In this document: positions 21,901-33,699 of the stretch, piece by piece | Layout: each line of letters starts with the position of its first letter | Position numbering within the stretch: the first letter of the stretch is position 1 | Source: Halicephalobus mephisto | Taxonomy: Eukaryota > Nematoda > Chromadorea > Rhabditida > Panagrolaimidae | Assembly: GCA_009193035.1 (NCBI GenBank) | Contig: SWDT01000406.1 | Span: 124,001-188,000 of the forward strand | Reading direction: 5' to 3' | DNA length: 64,000 nucleotides | Position numbers and translations under genes: made by a program | The notes under the pieces: model-generated | The model's input: only the letters and a program-made list of their open reading frames with translations | Told to the model about the DNA's origin: nothing | Database searches by the model: none

Positions 21901-23413
21901 GGACGGAATCTGTAGTCTCATTTGATGAAGAAAGACCTCTATTTGGAAAAGCAGCAATGAGAAGATTCAAAAGCAAACCTAATTATGTCATTTTCGATTC
22001 CAAACTTCTTTCTAATCAGTATTTTCGAGTGAAAAAAACAGAACAATTAATTCTTCCTTTTAATTTTAATATTGACAGCGATAACCACCTATATTTGGAA
22101 TCGATGACATCGGAAGGCTTAAAGGAATTTAGCCTTGCAGAGATAAATGCAATATTTCTGGAGCGAATGACAGAAGCAGCAAGTGAATATCAATTTGAAT
22201 TCAATAATGGAAATCTCGTAAAAAAGGCAGTTATTACGATTCCAAATTACTTTGACACATTTGAGAATCCGCATTTCATGATCTCTAGTATTATAGAAGC
22301 GGCCAAGTTAGCCGGTATTGAAGTGATTGACATCATCGAAGAGACCCATGCTGATCTCCTCTATTATCTATCTAATGGAAGATATTCAAAAATGATCGAA
22401 CCTGGAATGGAAATTGCCATTTTTGATATTGGAGGAGGAACTGCTGTTTGTCGAATTTACAAAATGATAGAATATAAGACCAAAAAATACGCAGTTTGTG
22501 TAAAAGAACTATATAAAACGATTGATGGATATTGCGAAAGTGCCGGAAGTGATATTGATAACATAATTTCTGAAAAATTAGAAAAATTAGTTCCAAAACA
22601 TTTAAAAAGTTATCAAAACCTACGAATTATGGAAGCATCCAAACAAATCAAATATAATCTTTCTTTTGAGGAGAAGATAGAGTAAGCTTTTTATTTCCAC
22701 AAACGAAATAAGTTTTATATTTCAGATTCGACATGTCGGAAATTCACCCACATCTTGAGAAAATCGTTGAATTCAGAAGAGATTGGCTTGAAAAGAAACT
22801 AAAGATTCATTTTGAGCATCACAAACCGTGCTATCGACAATTCATTGAATATTCGTTTCCAACTGAGCATGAACTTCGATGCGAACGAAGGGGAAAATAT
22901 TTCCCAAATGAACTGCTTCCCCCATTAAATGACGTACATATTGTTTTCTTGGCCGGAGGAATCTGTAGAATTCCATTCATTCAAAGATGGATTGGGGAGC
23001 AGTTTCCTAATGCAGAAGTCATTATAGATGGGGAACTAGAGATCATCACAGCCACTGGAGCTGCTGTCCATGCTCTTCAAGTTCTCAGTGGGGAAGTCGA
23101 ACCTTATATTAAACTTATTGAAGACCAAAACAATGAATCCAGCTTCAACAATAAACAACCAGACGAGGAACTAGCTGAACAGAACAAGAATCCAAATGAC
23201 ACCCCATGTCCGGATGGAGAATCTGTACCTAAACAATATGAGTTGGAAACAAAATCCTGTGTCCAGGTTTCCGAGAAAGGAGAGAGTGATCCCAATAACG
23301 ACTTCATTTCCGATGACAAAACTGAAGACTTAAATAACCGAGCTTCATCTTCTGCTACTCCAGAATCATCTCAACAAAAATCACCTACTGAACAGAAACT
23401 TCTCCTACCATAA
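18969..23413 (+). CDS. Double-module HSP70-related fusion protein
   Basis: Exons 18969-20620, 20663-22681 and 22726-23413, all joined in phase 2, give 1452 residues. Two complete copies of the module seen in the 15343-17740 gene are fused in frame. Module 1: N-domain 1-257, nucleotide domain 258-679. Module 2: N-domain from about 682, nucleotide domain 930-1350, then the polar tail. The joint is KLTEQ then SIVCS at 680-685: the first copy has lost its tail and the second its start codon. Both introns sit at the same place in each module (TE|(F)(D/N)xSEIHP). Module 1 is degenerate in ATP loops: DLGLVKS (262-268) for DLGTTYS and GGET (469-472) for GGGT. Module 2 keeps DLGSTRS (934-940) and DIGGGT (1139-1144). 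Neither has the catalytic lysine. No peptide-binding domain. The start is chosen by alignment to the paralogue (MSVLC versus MSITC); an upstream ATG at about 18861 gives a poor extension. Confidence 0.85.
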
Positions 23414-23566
23414 TTGAATTTATACGAATCACAAATTAGGAAATTAATTCTTTTACATTTTTATTAACAAATATGTAATTCTTTCTTGAAACAATGTCTT
23501 TGAAATATCGTCGTATATATCTTTACATTTCCACAGTAGTATGGTCTTATTGAGTTATCAATAAAA

Positions 23567-25426
23567 TTACCGTCCGTATTTGTCATAAAGGTCCTTCATC
23601 TCTCCGTCAAGAAGCATTTCCATGTCCTCCAAGGCTTGTTTGAATATAAGAATCAACGCGTCTATTTTGGCCTGTTTCAATCTGGGACTGTCTTTTTTGA
23701 AAAATTCTTCAATCAAACTGGGTAACATTACTACTGCATAAGCTTGGGTAAGGTACATGTAATTGTAGGCTTTCTTGATCTGCTCTAAGGTATATGGAAC
23801 TTCTTTTCCAACTTTTTTCATTTCTTTGGTGAGTTGCTCAAGGTAAAAGTCGAAAATGAATTCTTCTGCTTGTCTTCTAGTACATCCATTAGTGCACAAA
23901 GTCATAACTCTGGCTAGATCCTCCATGGGAGATCCTTCGTGACTTATTTGCCAATCAAAGAACGCGAATACTTCGTTGGTAGTTTCACCCTTTTCATTTA
24001 GTTTCCAGGCTATATTTCCAGAATGGAGATCTCCGTGGACAATAACCGGAGGCATGTTGAGGTCCTTCCACGACTGCGAGGAGGCGTATTCCATGTATTT
24101 CGGATTTGATCCTATTTTCCGACATTTGTTGATGAGAGATTCGAGGATGTCTGGAATAAAACAGAATCTAAGAAAAAGTAATTTTTTAGTAGTTTTAGAA
24201 CGAAAAGTTGCAAAAAAATAAAAATTTTCATTGTTTCGTTTTGAACAAACAATGCGAGAAAACATCATAATTAGTCCGAAAAGATACGACGTTTTCTTTA
24301 CCGACGAAAAAGGTGAAATTAATGAATTTTTGACAGAAATATTCCTGGAAAAAATCAAAAACTAAAAGAATAACATTCCTCTTTGATATTTTCCGAAATT
24401 CCAAAGACGAAATTGATTCTAAAATGATTCTTTTTTTATAAATGACAATGTTCAGTTGCTAATTTCATGTTAATTGAAATTTACCTCTATTTCCACACAA
24501 TTTCAGAAGCGGCTCCGGATCACTAAGCATTTTGTAAAAAGACGCAAAAGTCAGCTGATTTTCGTTATGTTTTCCCTTCCAGAAATTGAAATCCTCATCC
24601 GTTGTAGTTAAAGCAACACTATGCATATGAGCTAAATGTTTAACGATTTCCTTAAGTTGAGTGATGCTCAAGACATCCATAATCTCGAGTGAAGCTCCCT
24701 TTCCAGTCATGTCCTCCATTTGTAGCAGTCCTTCAGCTTCGTTAATTTTCCAAGGAAAAGTCTTGATGACACGAGGAACAGGTATATCAAGATTCTTAGC
24801 TAAGTGTTCGTAAAAGTCGATTTCCGTCTGATGAAAATTCGATATTTTTTTCATAAATTCTTCGTCAACAGGAAACTTGACTTCGGCAGTTTCATTGACA
24901 GCTTCAAATGATTCTATTCCAGGGATTTTGAGAATAGTGGTGTAAGTGTCGGATTCAGAAGTAGGATCAACGAAGTGAACGATACAACGAAGAACTTCAG
25001 ACACGAAGCCTTTGCCCCTGCTGATGTCGGAAGCAGTAATCTCAAAATTTCCAATTTTAATTATGAAATTAAATAACTTTGAAAATTAAAAATTCTCAAA
25101 GTTAGTTGTTTTTCACTTTCAAAAAAGTAAAAATCATTATTTAAAAAAAATTTCAATAATATTCGTAAATGAAAATTCCGATTTTTAAAAGTTTCAAGAC
25201 TTACATCCTTGATTGGTCTGTCTCCGTGAAGGTTTTTGTATATTTCGTCATTGCTCCTCAAAATTTCAGCAACAAATCCGGCAGTGAACGAATGTCCGGC
25301 TAATCTCTGCCATTCATCAAACAAATCCCCAGGAACCTTCTTCGTCAAACCATTGATGGATTTCAATTTTGAAGATTTTTCTTCAACTACAGTAGGAACA
25401 ACTTTATTTTCAACTTCCAGAACCAT
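23567..25426 (-). CDS. CHK/DUF1679 kinase-like protein (EcKinase-like)
   Basis: Minus-strand exons 25426-25205, 25040-24485, 24150-23567; 453 residues. This family adopts an aminoglycoside-phosphotransferase-like fold and is expanded in nematodes and insects; substrates are mostly unknown (ecdysteroids in some insects). Motifs: catalytic loop VIVHGDLHSGNIAWK, metal-binding region FAFFDWQISHEGSPMEDLAR, and the N-terminal family phrase DISRGKGFVSEV. The predicted ATP-lysine is in TTILKIPG. The exon 2 acceptor (TTTTGAG) is unusual but gives the expected in-frame protein. Intron 2 contains a short stretch (24282-24330) resembling 17760-17805 near the hst-2 fragment. Probably soluble: no signal peptide or membrane helix. 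Confidence 0.9.
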
Positions 25427-27363
25427 TTTTATTTAAAAAACAAAATTCAGTCTGATCCGATGGAATATATCATGGTTGACATTTATTCACAAAATTAATC
25501 TTTAATCTTTATGTTTTCAAACTAGTTTTATTTTTTAGACCTTTATCATTTTTAAGCGATCATCGAAGATCAATACGATCAAATTTTTCATATGGAAACT
25601 AAATTTTAAAAATTCTGATCAAAAATACAAACTCAAAACGAAATTCAAATACGAAAAAGCGGAAAATTAATATTTTTCTGATTTAAGTTTCGGAAAAAAA
25701 CTAATCACAACTAGTTGTGTTACGTAGTACGTAGTTGATGATAATTCTGTTTTCGTTGCAGAATTTAGAACTAGGACAAGATTGAGCATTTTCTCAATTA
25801 AATCCATGTTTTCTAAATTAATTTTGATTACTGTAATTGATGAATTTTCGACAAATTGTAAAGTAATCTAAAAATAAAAAATGTCGTTAATCATCTTTAG
25901 ATTTAAATTTTTGTAAAAAAAATAAAAAAATTAAGCAATATCTGAGAGCATTTTTGGAAAAATAACCGACGAAAATATTTTCTGAGAAATCCGACAGTTG
26001 CAAAATACAAGTTTAAAAAGTTATTATTTACTACTGTAAGTTTTTTCGGATAAACTTTAAAAACGTCAAAGTTCTCATAAATGAAAAAAAAATTTTTAAT
26101 CAAAGATCTTTTTTGTTTGATTTTAATCAGAAATGACGGGTCTTCTTCGTTAAGGAATCAGTTCCAAATTGTGAAAATACTGTTTATCATTCCTAAGAAA
26201 GTTCGAAAACTCAAAAGATGAGAAAATTAGATTGCAATTTTCCGTCAAAATTAGCACGACGATTTTGGCGAATTTAGATTTTTAACAATTGAAAAAAGTT
26301 TTATGAACAAAATTGAAAAATTAACAAAAGCGAATTCGAAATTAGTTTTATTTTTTACTTTTTGAAAGATTTTTTACAGTTGAAAATGAACCAAATCATC
26401 AGCCAGAAGATTTTTTATGTTTGTTAGTTTTAAAAAATTCGGATTTTCCACAGTAAATTTTATTTGCGAAAAATCCGATATAATATTTTTCGAACATTAG
26501 TAATCGGAGTATTTGTAGGAAAAAATACAGAAAATACATCAATCAAATTATATATTAATGTCTTCATTATGTCACTCATCTGTCAACAGCGAAAAAACAC
26601 TGTTTTTGTTTATATTTCTTCAAAAACACAATATTTTTAGTTAGAAATACTCATGAGTAATTCTCCCTACTCTATTACTATTTATTCAACGAATACCAGA
26701 TCGAGTTTATTCTTACTTTCTGGTTCACTCACGCGTCGATGGCTTGTTTCGTGGCTGTTTATCCAGCGAAGGTTAAACCGATTTTGCGATTTCACTTTGT
26801 TGTTTGATCTGCGTTGACAAGAAATATGTAAATTCCCGTGAATGACGTTTGCAAAATTGCGAAATCAAAGGATTTCGATTTTGATGAAAAATTCAAAGAT
26901 TTAAATTGAAATTTACATATTTATTTTTTTCCTAAAATCGTTCATCCAGTTATTCATCAAAAAATAATTTCTACAGTATCGTAATCGAAGTAAATTTTTG
27001 TGTTTTTTCTGATTTCTTTATTGAATTTTCAAATATCTTTTTTTTAAACTTTTAAAAAAAAGTTGGATTTGATTCCGAAAATATCAATTTCGACATTACT
27101 GTGTACCGAAATAATAATTTCCTACCATCTTGATTTACTATCGTAACAGAATTTTAAACTTGTTTAAATACAAAAAATATTCTAAAATTTGTAAAAATCA
27201 AATTGATTATAACGGTAGTTATCATACTCTCAAAAAGTTGAACAAAAGTAATATTTAAATCTAATTCTATAAATTCGCGATTTTTCTTCATTTCTTTATT
27301 CCGCCTGTGTATCAAAAACAAAAAATCAGACCATTAAGTAACTTTCCGTGGGCGCATACACTG
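25427..27363. other. AT-rich intergenic region
   Basis: No gene recognised in about 1.9 kb. A more G/C-balanced patch near 26690-26830 has a short open minus-strand run ending in a donor-like GTGAGT, and may be an upstream untranslated exon or promoter of the CHK-like gene. The rest is low-complexity A/T sequence. Confidence 0.5.
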
Positions 27364-27366
27364 CGA

Positions 27367-27654
27367 CTACAGATATTTAGAATCCTTGGGACTTTTTCGG
27401 TCCCTTCTCTCCCTACGGACTACATGAGGGAAGTTTGGAGTCCTAGCTGCTTCTGAGTCTTGGGATTTCTGCTTGCAGACACCAACATCTTCCACTATGT
27501 ACGGTTCTGGACGAGGCGTAGTTATGCTGTGCTGGAGGTTGGATTTTCCTGGTTGTATTCCTCTGTGATTTTCAACAAATCCGTCCAACGCATTCTGGAG
27601 TGTCCTAGACCTCTTTTGAAACCTAGAGTTTCCATTCGTGATTTTGCATTTCGA
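27367..27654 (-). CDS. Possible minus-strand exon, unresolved frame
   Basis: This 300-base island is richer in G/C than its flanks and has long open frames on the minus strand. One runs RFQKRSRTLQNALDG and, later, PEPYIVEDVGVCKQ, ending SPKDSKYL at a stop. A second overlapping frame starts at an ATG at 27635 (METLGFKRGLGHS) and stops after 37 codons. No splice pattern joins them cleanly and no family is recognised. It could be one terminal exon or a decayed gene. Confidence 0.28.
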   Translation of the reverse strand, partial: SKCKITNGNSRFQKRSRTLQNALDGFVENHRGIQPGKSNLQHSITTPRPEPYIVEDVGVCKQKSQDSEAARTPNFPHVVRRERRDRKSPKDSKYL

Positions 27655-27771
27655 TAAAATTTATTTTCAATTTCGTTTTTTGTAATAAAAACCTAAAAAT
27701 CCATATTTTTGTCATTTTCACTTCTTAAGTTACTAAATTTAATATACTACCTTAGATAAAAGAAGGAAGCA

Positions 27772-27885
27772 ATGTCCGCAAACAATGGAAAGTCACGTCG
27801 TGGATTTGTCAGCGCGAGGGAGAATGAGGAAACAACGGAAGAAGTCCGAAAGCAAATAGTGACCACTCGGTGCCACTTGATTTGA
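27772..27885 (+). CDS. Small ORF upstream of the Kunitz gene
   Basis: ATG-initiated frame of 37 codons with good codon use, reading MSANNGKSRRGFVSA and ending TTRCHLI. It lies 100 bases upstream of the Kunitz protein start and could be an upstream ORF, a 5' exon or chance. There is no family match and no signal peptide. Confidence 0.25.
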   Translation: MSANNGKSRRGFVSARENEETTEEVRKQIVTTRCHLI

Positions 27886-27983
27886 CTTTTTTGAACTTGA
27901 GTAAAAAACTTCGGAAGTGGATAAGAAAGGTAATCCAAGAAATCGAAATTGACTTGCTCAGTTTAAAGTTAACTGTGGTGAAA

Positions 27984-30900
27984 ATGAAGCCACAAATGCT
28001 GATTTTCGGTTTTTTTCTGATTGGATTTTCTTGGTCTTATGTTATTCAACAAGTTCCTGTTCAACCAGTCAGAACTAATTATTATCCAGTAAGAACCAAC
28101 TGTTTGAACAATGCTTGTCAGCAGAACAGATACCGATGGAACTACCGGCCCCAGCCCATTCGGCCCCTGAATAACTGCCCCAGATGCGGAAGTAAGAATT
28201 TTGTTCTTAATTTTTTAATTAAACGTTTACAGACATTTTTCCGAATATCCGTATCGTGACTGGTCCTGGAGTCAACATCGTCACTCAAACGATGACCCCA
28301 ACGACGACCCCAACCCCTTCGTCTACTCCAGAACCAAAAACCACCACGAATTCCCCTCTGATTCCGGTTACTACAGGCTCGACAATAACGAACAACACCG
28401 AACTCCCAACTCCTCCACCGTACACCGGAGATCATGCCAAACAAAGTACTGCTTCATGGTTGAGACCCTCCAGAAAACCTAATAGTGAGGAATAAAATAA
28501 AGTAATTTTAAAAAACTCCCAATTTAGACAAATTTAACCCCTGCCCCTACGGTCGTCCCTTGACAAACACCTTTGATACTCCGGTTTCCTGTAACTACGT
28601 AGTCCAACCAAACGGGGGTTGTCCGGAAGATTACTGGTGTCATACAGGAGCCAATTTCGTGACGACTGTTTGTTGTCCAACGAACAACTGGGGAGATCGC
28701 TGTCTTTTGGTCAGGGTCAACGGAGAGGGAGATGCCCTGGTTCCCAGATGGTATTACGATGTAGCTACTAGAACTTGTAAGAGATTCCTCTACAAGGGTC
28801 TCAAGGGGAACGCCAACAACTTTATCACTTATGTTCAATGTGCAGAAAGTTGCGAAAAACAAAATCCTCTCGTTGATTCTGAGAATCCTTGTAGACATGG
28901 ACTTCCAGCCCGGGATCCCGACGGAAAGAAACTCAGATGTGGACCTAGCGACCCTACCCAGTGCCCCAAAGACCACTATTGCCACATAGGGGAAACCGAG
29001 GCAGTCTGCTGCATGGGGAGCGGAATCAGCGACAGATGTCTCTTGGCGATCAACGTGGGCCAAGGAAAGTCCCTTCTGAAGAGATTCTACTACAACAACA
29101 TCGCCAGGAGATGCATTGAATTCATGTACAAGGGCAGAGGAGGAAACGAAAACAACTTTTTGACTTTCAACGAATGCAAAAGGAATTGCATGAGTAAGGA
29201 TCTAAAAAACTAACATTCCTCAAGTCGGAGTTTTAGAATGAGCTATAGTGTATTTTGGAAGTAAGCATTCAGAATCCATCGTCCAATATTGAAGTTTTTT
29301 TGAAAGAAAAAAATGTGCGAAATTTCATATATCGCGCGAAAAAACGTTAATCTGCTTACTGAATTTTTTGATTATCTATTTTTAAATAGTTTGTTTGCTA
29401 TTCTAATTTTGACTATTCTTTTTGGAAATTAGATACTTTTATGATTATTGCAATTGTTTAAGTAGTTTTTAAAAATAATCAGAAATCTGTAAAAATGGAA
29501 ATCTAGATTTATAGATTTCTTAGATTATTATGATTTTCAAAAATCTAGGAAGATCAAATCGGGGATTCTGAATATAAGTTTTAAATTTAAAATCATCTAA
29601 AAAGCGTAATTTTTAAGCTAGTAACAATTGCGAAATGTAACAATTACATTTTTCATAGATATTTAATCTTTGAGACAAAAATTACAACTTAATAGTGACA
29701 ATTTTAATTTGTTATTAAGTTAAAAGTTACGCTTTTTTGTATTGATATCGATGGATTATATAGATATATCGATACATTAAAATGGTTTTGATGTATCAGA
29801 TATATTAAATTCAATATATAGTTAGATTAAGTTTACACAAAAAAGGATAACTTTTAGGTTAGTAACAATTGCGAAATGTAACAATTACATTTTTCATAGA
29901 TATTTTATCTTTGAGACAAAAATTACAACTTAATAGTGACAATTTTCATTTGTTATTAAGTTAAAAGTTACGCTTTTTTGTAGGTAAAATTTATGTTGAA
30001 AATCCGACTTAAGTGAAATAATCTCTTTCATTAAGCTTATACCTCTTCGAAGACATCTACTCGATATCCTTTCAGAATGGACTAATCCCTGTCCTGTTCT
30101 TTTTGATTACGGTGAGAGGAAAGAATGTTCTCCCTTGAACAACCTCTGCGAAAAAGGCGAATGGTGCCATATTGGAGCGACAAAGGAAACTACAGCTTGT
30201 TGTCCTGGGGCGATATCCAACCCTTGCAAGCAACCGATGGAAGTTGGAGTTGGACACGACAATCTCACCAGATGGTACGCTGATCCGAATGATAAATCCT
30301 GCAGCAGAGAATGCAAATCGTTCACTTACAAGGGCACCAAGGGAAATCAAAACAACTTTTTGACCAAGGAAGCTTGCGAACAGAAATGTCAACCAGAGTG
30401 TGTCAACCCTTGTTCTAGCGGGGATCTGCTTCTGGATTCATCTGGAGCCCCGAGACAGTGCGGACCAGTGTCCCCATGTCCCTCTACTTATTGGTGCCAT
30501 GTGGGAATGAGTCCAGATACTACAGTCTGCTGTTCAGGAGGTGCGTTTGAGAACTTGAGCAGAAAGTTAAAATCCTATATTCAGTGATTCTTATTAAACC
30601 AATATACCAAATTTCTCAGCTTTAATCTTAACATGAAAAATAATCTCCCTAGCTAATACAGTATGTTAACGGATTTTAATAATTCTTTTTTGTCAAATCC
30701 AAGTAATTTTATTACTTTTTTACGATCAAAAAAAACGATAATTGCTTCTCCCAAAATACAAAGGGAACACTTTTCTTTTTTTCAAACGAACGAAGTCGGC
30801 TCTGGAACAGAACGCCAAAAATTAACAACCAACTTACAAAACAAAAAAATCTCTAAAATTTCAATCATCTTTTTAAAAACACTCTAAAATTAATCTTTTT

Positions 30901-33195
30901 TTATATAATATCGAAAGCTGAATCTCAGTAGATCCTAAAACAAAAGAAATTTCTAAAATTCATCCAATATCCACTGAGTTACAGATCTTCGAAATTTCCA
31001 TTTTTTGAAACACTTTGTATTCACATCTTTTCCCTAAATTTACCAATTTAAATCCAGAGTATTTCCCCCGAGGGAGGTCTTAGTTTAAAGTCCAGACTTC
31101 CCGTAATCTATTTTCCTGCAAAACTCGTAAACTTTGGATTTTGTTGATGAACAGCTCAGAGCAAATTAATGACTGGCTCGCTGACTCATTTATTTTTAGT
31201 CAAAAATCCTTGCACATTGCCGAAAGCGGAAGGCACAGGAGATGCGAAAAGTACTCGATGGTTCTTCAATTCTGTCGAGAAGAAATGTCAAAGTTTCATC
31301 TACAGAGGAATGGGAGGAAATCAAAATAACTACTTGACCTCGAGTGAATGCAGATCTGCTTGTCCTGCGTTCGAAAATCCTTGTGGATCCGGATCTCCTT
31401 TGATGGTCGGGAATCAACCGAAGATCTGTTCTCCTAACGAAAGATGTCCTGGAACTCACTTCTGCCACATCGGGACAGAGGACATGCCGAATTACTGTTG
31501 TCCTAAAAGTGGGTACTGTAACTATGATTTGTTCGAAAGTAATAATTTAGATGGGGAACCTTGCAATCACCCGTTGTCCTTGGGAGTCGGGAACGCGATG
31601 ATCAAGAGGTTCTACTTCGACAAGGAAACCAAACGTTGTCGGTCCTTCGTCTACCAAGGGTCCAAAGGCAATGCGAACAACTTCCTGACCCCCGAAGACT
31701 GCGAACTCGTCTGTCCCGTCTACCCCAACCCCTGTGCTAACGGAAATGAACCTCTACTCAACGACAGAAAAGAACCAATCATCTGCGGAGGATCAGACAC
31801 TTGTCCTGCCGGGTACTTCTGTCACATAGGAAGAACCCCCGAAACCACCAACTGCTGTCCCGGTACCCGGAAACCCTGCGACTTGTCCATGGAGTTGGGT
31901 ATCGGAGGAGACCATTTGGACCGATGGTACTACGACGGAAGCATCCAGATGTGTCGTCAATTCTACTACAAAGGACTCGGAGGAAATGCTAACAACTTTT
32001 TAACCAGGGAAATGTGTCAGGAACAATGTCATGGTGGGTAATTCAACCAAGAACCAAAGTTTGTAAAAAATCCGGAAATCCCAGACAAAATCCCAAATTT
32101 CTCACAATCCTTCAGAATTTCAAAAAATCTATATTTTTAAAAATGAACTTTGGAGCACTTTCTAAGAAAAATTCAGTTTTGTCCGGGATTTCGAAATCTT
32201 ACTTTTGTATAGCTTCTTCTCTATGAGAAATTTCAAATTAATATTATTATAAAAATAAAAATGGAAATTGTTACAAAACTACGTTAATACAAATTTCCAG
32301 ATCTCGAAATTTAAGCCGTTTTAAAATTTCAAGTTGAATCCTGGGAAATTTCGGACTTTTCGGAAGTTACCAGAAGGTTCTGGAAGTTTTCAAAACTTTC
32401 TTCTGGGAACTTCCGCGATATCCTAGAAGTTTCTAAGACTCTAGATACTTTGGAGAAATCGTATTAGATGCTAAGAGATCCTAGAAACTTCTACAGTTAT
32501 ATTTAAAATCAATCTTTTTAGAACTGAACCCTTGTCTCTACGGAGAACCCTTGATCGATGCTTCTGGAGAGAGAATGCTCTGTACGGGCGGTCAGAAACT
32601 AGATTCTTGTCCTCAATCTCACTACTGCCACGTCGGATCAACCGAGTTGAGTACTATTTGTTGTCCTCGATCAGGAACTGAGGTCTGTGAACAGCCCTTG
32701 AATCAGGGGACCGGAGGAGAGGCTCTTCCTCGATGGTACTTCGACAACGGTTCTAGCAAATGTCAATCTTTCATCTACGGAGGCACCAAGGGAAATGAAA
32801 ACAACTTCATCAGCAAACAGACTTGTGAAGAACTCTGTCCAGAATACAGGAACTACTGTCCTCATGGTCTTCCGTTGTTGGAATCCAAGATTAACAAACC
32901 AGTCAGTTGCGGCATTAATCAAGGATGTCCTGCTGGTCACATCTGCCACATGAGTGCAGAGTACAACGTGGCAATTTGCTGCGAAGATCCTTCTGACTTC
33001 TGTCTCCAACCCAGAGATCCAGGCCCTTGCAACAACATGGAAACCCGTTACGGTTACCATCCCCTGAGTGACACCTGCGTTCCCTACAAGTACGGAGGTT
33101 GCGGAGGTACTTTGAACAACTTCAAGTCTCTCGAACGATGTACCGAAATCTGCTGCAAAGAATACAAAATGAGGGACGTTCCCACTTCACCCTAA
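27984..33195 (+). CDS. Secreted multi-domain protein: eight lustrin-type repeats alternating with eight Kunitz domains
   Basis: Exons 27984-28191, 28233-28484, 28528-29193, 30076-30540, 31200-32033, 32522-33195; 1032 residues. All five introns are phase 1, typical of shuffled extracellular domains. A signal peptide (MLIFGFFLIGFSWSYV region) is followed by a Thr/Pro-rich mucin-like stretch in exon 2. Lustrin-type units have the form NPC...CP..(Y/F)(W/F)CHxG...CCP; Kunitz units follow each. Seven of eight Kunitz domains lack Cys2 and Cys4: GPC becomes GVG-like and the YGGCGGN core becomes YKGxxGN. The last domain keeps all six (DPGPCNN, YKYGGCGG). In classical inhibitors Cys2 borders the reactive site, so most domains are probably structural, perhaps in cuticle or extracellular matrix; the last may inhibit a serine protease. 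Introns 3 and 4 carry mobile repeats. Confidence 0.92.
29599..29983. mobile_element. Two copies of a 140-bp MITE-like element flanking a third repeat
   Basis: Copy one (29599-29741) and copy two (29835-29983) are almost identical and each ends AAAAGTTACGCTTTTTTGT, whose complement resembles their starts (AAAAAGCGTAA / AAAAAAGGATAA). The 94 bases between contain TTTTGATGTATCAGATATAT, a phrase of the family at 5.5 and 53.5 kb. The composite sits in Kunitz intron 3. Confidence 0.75.
30780..31015. repeat. Dispersed repeat, inverted relative to 51486-51725
   Basis: The segment from GGCTCTGGAACAGAACGCC to CATCCAATATCCACTGAG reads as the reverse complement of 51486-51725 with few changes. Here it lies in Kunitz intron 4. 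No ORF. Confidence 0.8.
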
Positions 33196-33699
33196 CTCCT
33201 CCAGTTCCCCCGATCTCCCGAGTGATCAGTCATAACGGCTCAAAGCCTTATTTTAAAACTCCCCAAGATATAATATTATTGAAAATCATTTATAGCTATC
33301 TGATATGAATAATCTCAAATCAATAAAGCTGCTAGTCCTTTGTGACTAATCTAAGAAATCATATCCCGGAAAGTCTCATTTCAGAATCTACAGTACACAA
33401 ATATAATCAACTTTGGAGAATTTCACTGTGATTTTTGATTTTCGTCTTGAGACCTAGTTTTCGTTCTAAGACAATATTTGGATTTACAGTAGTTTTAGAA
33501 CGAAAACCAGGTCTCAAGACGAAAAACAAAAATCACGGCGAAATTCTCCGAAGCATCCTAATTTAATTTTTCGAAATAATTCCCTAGGAAATGATCTTTA
33601 AAAAAACCCTCTTTGTACCCATGATCTACAGATTGACTCAAGATGAAGATCTCCATCAAATTAAAAATTCAATAATCTCCATCTTGATTCAATTGTAAT
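33196..33699. repeat. Convergent intergenic region with a 60-bp-arm inverted repeat at 33412-33553
   Basis: The arm TTTTCGTCTTGAGACC is matched by GGTCTCAAGACGAAAA across a short spacer; pairing extends from about 33412 to 33553 (TTTGGAGAATTTC with GAAATTCTCCGAA). It lies between the 3' ends of the Kunitz and PH/PDZ genes, where a foldback RNA or DNA element could sit. Nothing else is recognised. Confidence 0.75.

Noticed and set aside
18861..22685. Reading the double HSP70-like locus as two separate genes
   Set aside because: There is no stop, promoter-sized gap or new start between modules; the frame is open through the joint and the splice phases agree.
23104..23319. Minus-strand ORF in the HSP70-like tail (also at 17431-17646)
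   Set aside because: Complement of the conserved polar tail, duplicated only because the coding sequence is duplicated.
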